Shown in pieces: positions 6,305 to 12,512 of a stretch of DNA of 12,512 bases (the stretch's first letter is position 1; each line of letters begins with the position of its first letter). Source of the stretch: CF-113 sp035716135 (lineage in GTDB: Bacteria; Chloroflexota; Ktedonobacteria; Ktedonobacterales; Ktedonobacteraceae); assembly GCA_035716135.1 (NCBI GenBank), contig DASTKD010000481.1, positions 1 through 12,512 on the forward strand, read 5' to 3'. A program made the position numbers and the translations under genes. The notes under the pieces were generated by a model. That model was not told the origin of the DNA, did not search any database, and was given only the letters and a program-made list of their open reading frames with translations.

Positions 6305-6643
6305 AATAGAGCAGTGGCATAGGACAATAGAGCCTGTGATGTGATGATTGCCCAATTTCAGCCGTTTAATCAGTAGAAGACCTATCATTCTGGCATGGCA
6401 TGGATAAAAATGGTATAGCGAAAGCCAGGATGTGAAGGTTTAGCAGAGCCGTTCGTTATACTAAAGGAGAGCCTGGTTATCTCTATACCACTGTCCTTAA
6501 TACTGATGAGGATATATGCTCAAATAAGGCCAGGTACGTTTGTGGAAGACGGTGATGGAGTGGAAAAGGTAGGAGTGAGGTTTGAGTATGCCTGGTTATA
6601 TGGCAGTCAATGGATCAATTCATCAGGAAGCAGGTAAGTAACG
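6305..6643 (+). other. Leader region of the LCP operon
   Basis: 339 bp upstream of the LCP gene. It contains a weak promoter-like pair, CTGGCA (6390-6395) and TATAGC (6414-6419, preceded by TGG), with 18-bp spacing. A 10-bp direct repeat GCCTGGTTAT lies at 6471-6480 and 6590-6599. Two short ORFs in different frames (6506-6637, 43 codons; 6588-6641, 17 codons) both end just before the LCP start. No terminator is visible. Confidence 0.45.
6588..6641 (+). CDS. Possible 17-codon leader peptide upstream of the LCP gene
   Basis: ATG 6588 opens MPGYMAVNGSIHQEAGK and stops at 6639-6641, two bases before the TTG start of the LCP gene. GAGG at 6577-6580 sits 7 nt upstream of the ATG. The tight spacing would allow translational coupling, which could help a weak TTG start. 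It may be chance: a 43-codon ORF in another frame (6506-6637) overlaps it, and neither resembles a known protein. Confidence 0.25.
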   Translation: MPGYMAVNGSIHQEAGK

Positions 6644-8617
6644 TTGAAATCCCAATTTGCGAAATTTAGTATGCAACAGGGAGATGGTAATGGTCATATG
6701 CCCGATCATATTGCCGCAATGAATAACTGGTCGTCTGATCTCAATGGCAACGATCCCAGGGCTAACCATAACCAGCAACCACCACCACAGCCTCCCCGTT
6801 CAGGATTGTTATCGAATTGGAATGCTGGCAATGTTCAGGGGCCACCACCGCAGCCGCAACCTGGAGCGCAGAACTTCAATGCTATCCTGGACCAGGATAC
6901 ATTGGAACAGAGGATTGTGCAGCCGCAGCCTTCCCTGACTCCTCAACCCCAATCGTACCAGCAGCAGGCGTGGCAGATAGGGCAGGCTCCTCAGCCAGTA
7001 AACCCGCAGGCGTATATGCATGGCCCGGCCTCACCCCGCGAATCCGGCATAATGCCGTACACTTCTATTTTCCCGAATGGACCTGTACCACCTGCCATGC
7101 AGATGCCGCCTGTACAACTGCCTGTTTCACAGCCACTCAACCCGGCCCTGTTCCCACCCATGAACGGACCAACTACCAATGCGCCCGTCATGTCTATGCC
7201 CGGTTACGCGCAAGTTCCTATGCAGTCGATGGGGGGATATAACGGCAATGGATACCCCGGCGCGGGCCAGCCTCCCTATATGCAACCGCCCATGTCGCCC
7301 GGTAATGGCGGCGGCGGGAATGGCAGCAACAAAAGACCTGGGAAGAAACGCCGCTACCCCATCTGGGCGCGCGTCGTAACCGCCGTTCTAGTGGTGTTGA
7401 TCCTGCTCGGTGGCAGCGCGTTTGCTTACTATCAAATCAATTTCTCAAACGCTGTTACTCACATAACCGGTCAGACGGTGACACGCGCTAAAGGCGAAGA
7501 GGACCCCAATCAGGGACGCACCGGCGACATCTTGAGCGGCCCGCGTATCAATATTTTGTTGCTGGGCAGCGATACCGACCAGAAATTCGGTACAACCAGT
7601 GGCGGCGCGACCGTCTACCTGGCGCAAACCGATATTGTTATCACTATCGATCCCGCCACTAATACGGTAGGAATGCTTTCGATCCCGCGCGACTTCTATC
7701 TCAACATTCCTGGCTACGGCATGGGCAAACTGGACGAAGCTTTCGCGCATGGCTATGGCATGGGCCAGGGCGGTTTTAATGGAGCCGTTGACCTCAGCCG
7801 TCAGACGATCCAGCAGGATTTTGGTATTCCCATCAACTACTATGCCTGGGTTGGCCTGGATGGTTTCGTCAAAGTAATCGATACGGTGGGCGGCGTCGAT
7901 GTAGATGTGACGCATCCCATCACGGATGATACCTACCCGGACGATGTTGGCAACAATACAGGAGATATTTACGCCTACAAACGCCTGTATATCGCGCCTG
8001 GGCCGCAGCACCTTTCAGGTCCCGAAGCGCTTGAGTATGTGCGGTCGCGTCATGCCGACCTGGTGGGCGATTTTGGGCGTTCGGCGCGCCAGCAACAGGT
8101 CCTCAACTCCTTAAAGGTCAAGCTTTCCAATTCGAGTATCATTGGTGAACTGCCGCAGCTTGCCAATGATCTCAATGGCTTTGTCAAGACCGATATGCTG
8201 TTGTCCGACGTACTCAAAGTGGCGAATTTTGCCCGCACGCTGGATACAAATAAGATCAATCGCGTCATCCTGGGGCCGCCCTATTCGCAAGCCGCGACTT
8301 TGCCGAGCGGCGAGTCGATTGTGCAGCCTCATTGCGACCAGATCACGCCGGTTATCCAAAAGATGTTCAACCTGGGCAACAAGGCTGCGTGCAATATCTC
8401 CGCCAGTAGCAACAATGCGATGCTGGCCTCGGCGCAACAACCTTCGCAGACGCAAGTTGCTGGCCCTGTTGCGCCGCTAGCCGTTTCCAGTAGCCCGTTT
8501 GCCGGTATTAGCTCTCTGAACGTGGGCGACAGCAGCGACAATATGTCTGGTTTTCATGGCCTGCTCGATCTGCTTTTCGCGGTCGTCTTTGAATCGCCCC
8601 AGGCTTTGCAGGTTTGA
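6644..8617 (+). CDS. LytR-CpsA-Psr (LCP) family glycopolymer transferase
   Basis: This is a 657-residue protein of the LCP family, whose members transfer lipid-linked glycopolymers onto the cell wall at the outer membrane face. Residues 1-228 are a Pro/Gln/Asn/Gly-rich, low-complexity cytosolic tail. A basic stretch (KKRR, 234-237) precedes the TM helix at about 241-262. The LCP domain (about 301-495) has LLLGSD with Asp310, Asp330 in AQTDIVIT, Arg349 in SIPRD, Lys362 in GKLDEAFAHG, Arg467/Arg469 in YVRSRH, and Arg479 in the GRSARQQQVL motif. These are the family's pyrophosphate- and metal-binding residues. A C-terminal extension (about 500-657) follows. The start is TTG 6644, with AGGT about 8 nt upstream; ATG 6671 is the alternative and has no Shine-Dalgarno. 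The stop is only a few bases from the next gene, so the two form an operon. Confidence 0.9.
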   Translation: MKSQFAKFSMQQGDGNGHMPDHIAAMNNWSSDLNGNDPRANHNQQPPPQPPRSGLLSNWNAGNVQGPPPQPQPGAQNFNAILDQDTLEQRIVQPQPSLTPQPQSYQQQAWQIGQAPQPVNPQAYMHGPASPRESGIMPYTSIFPNGPVPPAMQMPPVQLPVSQPLNPALFPPMNGPTTNAPVMSMPGYAQVPMQSMGGYNGNGYPGAGQPPYMQPPMSPGNGGGGNGSNKRPGKKRRYPIWARVVTAVLVVLILLGGSAFAYYQINFSNAVTHITGQTVTRAKGEEDPNQGRTGDILSGPRINILLLGSDTDQKFGTTSGGATVYLAQTDIVITIDPATNTVGMLSIPRDFYLNIPGYGMGKLDEAFAHGYGMGQGGFNGAVDLSRQTIQQDFGIPINYYAWVGLDGFVKVIDTVGGVDVDVTHPITDDTYPDDVGNNTGDIYAYKRLYIAPGPQHLSGPEALEYVRSRHADLVGDFGRSARQQQVLNSLKVKLSNSSIIGELPQLANDLNGFVKTDMLLSDVLKVANFARTLDTNKINRVILGPPYSQAATLPSGESIVQPHCDQITPVIQKMFNLGNKAACNISASSNNAMLASAQQPSQTQVAGPVAPLAVSSSPFAGISSLNVGDSSDNMSGFHGLLDLLFAVVFESPQALQV

Positions 8618-8634
8618 ATATGGGGATGACAACG

Positions 8635-9843
8635 ATGAAAAACAGTAAAAGATATTCACCATTTGTGACAATATGCCTGTTCGTACTGGTAGCGTTGAGC
8701 GTACAGGGATGTTTCGGCATTGGTGACAACAACGCGCCGAGTGACAAAACCATCACGACCAATTCAGGCGGGAAGCAGGTGACGGTCGCGCAAAACCTGT
8801 TCAAAGGGAAAATTTATGTGACCATCGATCATAACCTGTGGGTTATTACTGGCAATGGAAATAATACCGAGCTGTTGCACTCCGGCGATATCTACGACCC
8901 GGCGGTTTCTCCCGACGGCAAATGGATTGCTTATATCGAGAAGTTCAAGAATTACTCTAATCTGGACGTGATACCCGCGACCGGTGGCCGTGTGAAGACC
9001 CTCATGAACGGCAACGGGCATTTTTATATCGATACCGGCATTGCGAAAAACACCTTTTTCTGGTTCATGCAGCCGGAATGGTCGCCCGATGGTTCGCATA
9101 TATTATTTCTGAGCGACCTGCAAAAGAATTTTGTGTGGGCTAACCTGAACTCGCTTTTTGGCGGCAACTACTTCCTGGATTTACAGGTCTTCTCGATCCC
9201 TTTCAATAATCCGGGTGCGACGCCGCAAGCGCTGGCTTATGCCAGCTTCGGCGATGGTGGAGATGCAGATGCGAGTTACCAACCGGTGCATTCCGGTACT
9301 CAGCAGATCGCTTATACCCACTATGCCTATGACGCGCAAACTGGTACGCAGCAGGTAATCCAGATTTTCATAGCCGATGCTAACGCTATCGCCGACCATC
9401 CCGGCATGTATACTCCCTTGCAAGATTCAGGTGTGGCTATTACACCGCCTACCGCTCAGAATATCGAGCCAGCCTTTTCGCCCAACGGCAGCGCCATTGC
9501 CTATATCCGGCGCGAATCAACGACGCAGATGGGCCTGTGGATCATGGATATGCCGCCATCATCCGTCACGGCCACGCCCAATAATCCCACAACGGCAAAG
9601 CAAGCCATGTCGGTTTACTTCGCCTCGACTCGTATCCTGGGCAGCCTGTACCTGAGTCAGCCGGTATGGTCGCCTGATGGCAAGCAAATCGCCTTTTTCC
9701 AGTACACCAACAACGAATTTGATCTGTGGGTTGTCAATGTTACGCAAGATGCCAAAACAGGCAAATATACTATGCAGGGCAGCCCGCAGCAGCTTACAAC
9801 GGGTGGAGTCGATGGCAGCTCCCGCGCATTCTGGACAGATTGA
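8635..9843 (+). CDS. Lipoprotein with PD40/TolB-like beta-propeller repeats
   Basis: Starting at ATG 8635, the protein has 402 residues. It begins with a lipoprotein signal: MKNSKR, a hydrophobic core (about 9-22), and lipobox VQGC with the lipidated Cys at 26. The rest contains PD40/WD40-like repeats, including AVSPDGKWIAYIE (about 90-102), EWSPDGSHILFL (148-159), AFSPNGSAIAYI (280-291) and VWSPDGKQIAFF (344-355). This is a TolB-type beta propeller anchored outside the membrane. GGGGA at 8622-8626 is 8 nt before ATG 8635. Upstream starts at TTG 8614, ATG 8620 and ATG 8626 are possible, and TTG 8614 would overlap the LCP stop. Expected role: binding of protein or glycan partners. Its pairing with the LCP gene suggests wall-glycopolymer work, which is inference. 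Confidence 0.85.
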   Translation: MKNSKRYSPFVTICLFVLVALSVQGCFGIGDNNAPSDKTITTNSGGKQVTVAQNLFKGKIYVTIDHNLWVITGNGNNTELLHSGDIYDPAVSPDGKWIAYIEKFKNYSNLDVIPATGGRVKTLMNGNGHFYIDTGIAKNTFFWFMQPEWSPDGSHILFLSDLQKNFVWANLNSLFGGNYFLDLQVFSIPFNNPGATPQALAYASFGDGGDADASYQPVHSGTQQIAYTHYAYDAQTGTQQVIQIFIADANAIADHPGMYTPLQDSGVAITPPTAQNIEPAFSPNGSAIAYIRRESTTQMGLWIMDMPPSSVTATPNNPTTAKQAMSVYFASTRILGSLYLSQPVWSPDGKQIAFFQYTNNEFDLWVVNVTQDAKTGKYTMQGSPQQLTTGGVDGSSRAFWTD

Positions 9844-9845
9844 TT

Positions 9846-9909
9846 ATGACAAAAAGAAACACGCCGGAGCCAACGCGCGCGTTGGCTCCGGCGTGTTTCT
9901 TTTTGTCAT
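9846..9909. terminator. Perfect 64-bp palindrome, bidirectional terminator
   Basis: The 64 bases are their own exact reverse complement with no unpaired centre. The GC-rich core ACGCCGGAGCCAACGCG is flanked on each strand by a T-rich run (TTTCTTTTT) after the stem. It lies between convergent genes, 2 bp after the lipoprotein stop, and contains the kinase's TGA (9908-9906). This is the layout of a two-way intrinsic terminator. Confidence 0.9.
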
Positions 9910-11681
9910 GCTGACTGGCTGGCGCGAACCTTTGTAAAGGCGTTGCTTGCTACCAGTGCTATGACGAGAGGCACAAGGCTTGCAAGCTGAACGAGCGTCA
10001 AAGTAAGCAGGGTAGGGAGAAATATCCCGAAGTCTACCGTTAAACTTCTGAAGTCCCCCACGAGAAGAATGATAGCCCAGATAAGGATGGCAACGAAGCT
10101 GCAAACGATGGCAAGCATGATGTTCCCAGCCTTATTGTACGATCCGCGTGTCTTTATGTATGCCAGCCCGGCTATAAGGCCGAGCGCGGCAAAGCCCGCG
10201 AACCAGTACCACGCGGGAAGAAATTGAGAGAGGACATCTCCCAGCAATGCTCCTATTACAGCGACGACTAGCCCGACTATTGAGCCATACCTGGCAGCAA
10301 AAAAGCAAGGGATGAAGAAACTCAGGCCAAGTACAAAGTAGTCCCACCTGACAAAGTAAGCGTTGGTACTTTGAGCGGGAATGATAGCACTCAAGAGAAA
10401 ACTGTTGCCAGTTGTTTGCGCATCCAGAAAAATTTTGCCCAGGATAAAAGTCACAACAGCATAGATAACGATACCAACGAGCGCGGCGATAACGCGGGTA
10501 TTTCCTGTAGCCGCAAGGTTGCGCCTGGCTACTGGCCGGGGCAGTTGGGTTGCGACAGCGGCTTGTTTCGCGCTATCCGCGAAGTCTGGTATGGCTACTG
10601 TCGCGGCCATCGGTGGGGGTACATATTGCGTCGGGGCCAGGTGCGGCGCTTCCTGCGCGGTTTGCGGCGTGTATTGGGTAGGTGGCGCGGCGGGTTGCGC
10701 CGCCGAAGGTATAAATGCCGGTTGTCTTAGAGCATCCCGGATGCTTTCCAGTTCCTGCCTGACCGCTGTGATACTTGCCGGACGTTTCTCTTTATCCATC
10801 TCGATCATGCTCATGATAAGGGCGGCCAGCCGCTCTAGCGCGGGTTGACCTGGAAAGCTCAAGCGCGGCATGGAGAATGGTGTGAGCGCGGGAATGCTGC
10901 CCGATAGCATTTCGTGCATGGTGATGCCCAGGCTATAGATGTCCGCCTGGTCGGTGGTTTGTTCGCGGTCAAACTGTTCGGGCGCGGAATAGCCGATAGA
11001 CCCGTAGGCTTTGGTGTCTTTGGCCTGGCCGGGCTTGAAGATACGCGCAATGCCGAAGTCGATCAAGTAGAGATGCCCTTCGGGCGTGAGCATGACATTG
11101 GACGGTTTCAGGTCGCGGAAGACTACCGGCGGCTGGCGTTTGTGCAGGTAATCGAGTACTTTGCATAGTTGAATACTGATGTCGATAACTTCCTGCGGCG
11201 GCAATTTCCTGCCCGGCGTTCTGCGTAGCCGTTCATCCAGCGTTTCGCCATCGATGAAATCCATCACCAGATACCAGCGATTAGACTCCAGGAAGTGGTC
11301 ATAGATGCGGGGAAGGCTGGGATGTTGGAGGCGGGCCAGCATGATCGCTTCCACTTTGAATTGCCCGGTAGCTATCTCAAGCTCCTGTGGAGTCAAGCTA
11401 CTCTGTCGCATTTCCTTGATTGCCACCGGACGATCTCCATAGGGGGTATCCTCCGCTTTGTACACGGCTCCCATACCGCCGGTGCCAACCAGCTTGCGAA
11501 TGCGATAACGTTTATTGAGCAGACTGTCCTGCGGAAGAAGTCCGGTGCCGGTAGGGTTCGCGGTGGGAAGCGGTGCCTGCTCCACAGGAACGTGCATGAC
11601 ATGCCCACATGTGACGCAGAACTTCGCACCGGGAACGTTGAGCGCGCCACACTCGCTACAATAGATGGGAGACAGTGTCAT
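9906..11681 (-). CDS. Zinc-ribbon Ser/Thr protein kinase with ECF S-component-like membrane domain
   Basis: This is a 591-residue protein read from ATG 11681. An N-terminal zinc ribbon (Cys8, Cys11, Cys22, Cys25) is followed by a PknB-type kinase domain (about 59-320). Visible kinase motifs are the glycine loop VGTGGMGAVYK (65-75), Lys89 in VAIK, Glu111, the catalytic loop FRDLKPSN (188-195; Phe in place of His in HRD, Asp190 kept), DFG at 208-210, and APE near 233. A Pro/Gln/Ala-rich linker (about 321-390) leads to a polytopic domain (about 395-585) with 6-7 TM helices. This domain resembles ECF-transporter substrate-binding S components (RYGSIVGLVVAVIGALLGD, then GLIAGLAYIK). All kinase catalytic residues are present. 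AGGAG lies 9 nt before the ATG, and a strong promoter is at 11720-11749. A TTG at 11708 would be nearly leaderless. PASTA repeats are absent. Confidence 0.9.
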   Translation of the reverse strand: MTLSPIYCSECGALNVPGAKFCVTCGHVMHVPVEQAPLPTANPTGTGLLPQDSLLNKRYRIRKLVGTGGMGAVYKAEDTPYGDRPVAIKEMRQSSLTPQELEIATGQFKVEAIMLARLQHPSLPRIYDHFLESNRWYLVMDFIDGETLDERLRRTPGRKLPPQEVIDISIQLCKVLDYLHKRQPPVVFRDLKPSNVMLTPEGHLYLIDFGIARIFKPGQAKDTKAYGSIGYSAPEQFDREQTTDQADIYSLGITMHEMLSGSIPALTPFSMPRLSFPGQPALERLAALIMSMIEMDKEKRPASITAVRQELESIRDALRQPAFIPSAAQPAAPPTQYTPQTAQEAPHLAPTQYVPPPMAATVAIPDFADSAKQAAVATQLPRPVARRNLAATGNTRVIAALVGIVIYAVVTFILGKIFLDAQTTGNSFLLSAIIPAQSTNAYFVRWDYFVLGLSFFIPCFFAARYGSIVGLVVAVIGALLGDVLSQFLPAWYWFAGFAALGLIAGLAYIKTRGSYNKAGNIMLAIVCSFVAILIWAIILLVGDFRSLTVDFGIFLPTLLTLTLVQLASLVPLVIALVASNAFTKVRASQSA

Positions 11682-11719
11682 CTCTTTCTGCTCCTTTTGC
11701 TTCCACAAAGTGATTTTTC

Positions 11720-11749
11720 ATACTAGCACACCCAATAAATAGAAGTCAA
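11720..11749 (-). promoter_or_regulatory. Promoter of the kinase gene
   Basis: On the minus strand, TTGACT (11749-11744) and TAGTAT (11725-11720) are separated by 18 bp, and the -10 is extended by TGC. The predicted start near 11713 leaves a leader of about 32 nt containing AAAAGGAG before ATG 11681. The -35 box overlaps the apparent ancestral stop codon of the upstream glycosyltransferase (TGA, 11748-11746). Confidence 0.6.
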
Positions 11750-11754
11750 CCATA

Positions 11755-11767
11755 TTGATGCCCGGCA
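11755..11767. repeat. 13-bp direct repeat, left copy (flank of the palindromic element)
   Basis: TTGATGCCCGGCA is repeated exactly at 11903-11915. Read on the minus strand, this copy continues as Ala-Gly-His-Gln-Tyr-Gly-stop, which looks like the original C-terminus of the glycosyltransferase. Confidence 0.75.
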
Positions 11768-11902
11768 CCAGGGTCGGTGAATGATTGCCAGGAAAGAGGG
11801 GTGGGAAAGGCGACCGCAAGGGTCGCCTCTACTATGACACGGCCATGCAAGACAAGGCGTTCATAGTAGAGGCGACCCTTGCGGTCGCCTTTTTCGCCAA
11901 CC
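11768..11902. mobile_element. 135-bp palindromic MITE-like insertion
   Basis: The segment between two exact 13-bp direct repeats consists mainly of the inverted repeat at 11806-11892. Its ends show a weak inverted similarity (GGTCGGTGAA at 11772-11781 versus GGTTGGCGAA on the complement of 11893-11902, 8 of 10). There is no coding capacity. The 13-bp flanks look like a target duplication, but that is longer than usual for small transposons, so the insertion mechanism is uncertain. Confidence 0.5.
11806..11892. repeat. Perfect 32-bp inverted repeat with nested hairpins
   Basis: Arms 11806-11837 and 11861-11892 are exact reverse complements around a 23-nt spacer. Each arm also contains GGCGACC-GCAAG-GGTCGCC, a hairpin on its own. 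On the minus strand it lies downstream of the glycosyltransferase and may end its transcript; only the plus-strand side has a short T-run. Its right arm encodes that gene's last residues and stop. Confidence 0.88.
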
Positions 11903-12512
11903 TTGATGCCCGGCAAAACATTCCTGATATATCTGCATATACTCATCCAATTCGCGTTGTGGCGCGAAATACGTCAGCGCCCGTTCCTGTGCCATTTGTC
12001 CATAGCTACGCCTTATATGCTCGACACCGAGCATGGTGACGATGGCCTCGCATAGTTCTAGCGCGGAACCTGGCCGCACCAGCAAGCCCTCTTTGCCATG
12101 CTCGATCATCTGAGGTAATGCTCCGGCGCGCGAGGCCACGATGGGCAATCCGGCCAGCATCGCTTCCAGCACAGCGTTGGGGCAGCCATCATGCAGCGAG
12201 GAGAAGGCGAATACATCCATTGCGCGCAGGTAGCGCAGCGCATCACGCCGCGCAATCCGGCCCGTCAGCGTGAATTTGCCGGCAAGACCATACGTTGTCA
12301 CCAGTTCATCGAAGCGCTGCTGTTCCGCGTCAAGCATATAGCCGACCAGCAATAAATGCGCCGTTGGATAGCGTTGTAAGAGCATATGAAAAGCTGAGAG
12401 CAGAACTTCTAAACCTTTCTTGTTCCTGAAGACCGCCAGCGAACCAACTACGGGACGCGGCAGCGACAACTCCTCTACACCTTCCGCGAAATCCTGCGGG
12501 CGAATGCTATTG
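11861..12512 (-). CDS. GT4-type glycosyltransferase, partial (N-terminus beyond the window)
   Basis: The frame is open to the right edge; about 217 C-terminal residues are visible. It corresponds to the nucleotide-sugar-binding half of a GT-B, family 4 enzyme, which transfers sugars from nucleotide donors in the cytoplasm. Visible elements are an Asn-Ser-Ile turn before the C-terminal lobe, a first strand and loop (PRPVVGSLAVFRNKKGLEVL), LLLVGYM, FTLTGRI, and the donor-site block PNAVLEAMLAGLPIVAS with its EX7E-type acidic residues, followed by GKEGLLVRPGS. The TTG near 12469 is internal, because coding continues upstream as NSIRPQDFAEGVEEL. The last 13 residues (GWRKRRPQGSPLL) and the TGA at 11863-11861 come from the palindromic insertion. 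The apparent ancestral ending was ...CFAGHQYG-stop. It lies upstream of the kinase on the same strand. Confidence 0.88.
   Translation of the reverse strand, partial: NSIRPQDFAEGVEELSLPRPVVGSLAVFRNKKGLEVLLSAFHMLLQRYPTAHLLLVGYMLDAEQQRFDELVTTYGLAGKFTLTGRIARRDALRYLRAMDVFAFSSLHDGCPNAVLEAMLAGLPIVASRAGALPQMIEHGKEGLLVRPGSALELCEAIVTMLGVEHIRRSYGQMAQERALTYFAPQRELDEYMQIYQECFAGHQGWRKRRPQGSPLL
11903..11915. repeat. 13-bp direct repeat, right copy (inside the glycosyltransferase gene)
   Basis: This is an exact copy of 11755-11767. On the minus strand it encodes Ala-Gly-His-Gln, after which the reading frame enters the inserted element. Confidence 0.75.

Noticed and set aside
9844..10104. ORFs on both strands carrying the identical peptide MTKRNTPEPTRALAPACFF
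   Set aside because: The identity is a trivial result of the perfect palindrome at 9846-9909; both are read-through of the terminator, not genes.
11746..11946. 66-codon minus-strand ORF through the palindromic element
   Set aside because: It is a shifted frame across the repeat and the glycosyltransferase end. Its last residues (GAGHQYG) are only informative as the relic of the old C-terminus.
1..12512. CRISPR array, insertion sequence with transposase, or phage genes
   Set aside because: No regularly spaced repeats, transposase or integrase motifs, or phage structural genes were seen. The palindromic elements are non-coding.

Overview
The window looks like chromosomal DNA of a monoderm-like, moderately GC-rich bacterium, most likely a Ktedonobacteria-type member of the Chloroflexota. 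This is an inference. It rests on a zinc-ribbon Ser/Thr kinase with a 'FRD' catalytic loop, a LytR-CpsA-Psr (LCP) wall protein with a very long Pro/Gln-rich cytosolic tail, a PD40-propeller lipoprotein, a divergent FtsH, and genome-style palindromic repeats between genes. No plasmid, phage, CRISPR, rRNA or complete tRNA gene was seen.

Layout. A partial minus-strand gene of unknown function (1-463) has an upstream region with two extended -10 boxes and a perfect 11-bp tandem repeat resembling an OmpR/PhoP-type operator. Divergent from it, a membrane-anchored hypothetical protein (790-1455) and a divergent FtsH-family membrane AAA protease (1512-3506) form a likely two-gene operon that ends in a long hairpin (3515-3565). 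Next come a GT39/PMT-like membrane glycosyltransferase (3603-5171), a structured intergenic segment with a tRNA D-arm look-alike, and a single-domain response regulator (5431-5790). An 850-bp stretch (5791-6643) holds a 27-bp perfect inverted repeat, a 36-codon single-TM protein gene (6194-6304) and short overlapping upstream ORFs. The LCP protein (6644-8617) and a PD40 lipoprotein (8635-9843) form an operon that ends at a perfect 64-bp palindrome.

Converging on that palindrome from the other strand is a zinc-ribbon Ser/Thr kinase (9906-11681). Its C-terminal membrane domain resembles an ECF-transporter S component. It has its own clear promoter (11720-11749). Upstream of it on the same strand is a partial GT4 glycosyltransferase (11861-12512). 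Its 3' end has been rewritten by a palindromic, MITE-like insertion flanked by a 13-bp direct duplication.

Taken together, the genes point to envelope work: two glycosyltransferases, an LCP glycopolymer ligase, a surface lipoprotein, a membrane protease, and signalling proteins (a kinase and a response regulator). The most unusual items are the kinase/S-component-like fusion, the insertion that gave the GT4 enzyme a new C-terminus, the divergent FtsH with its membrane partner, and the 36-residue membrane peptide.
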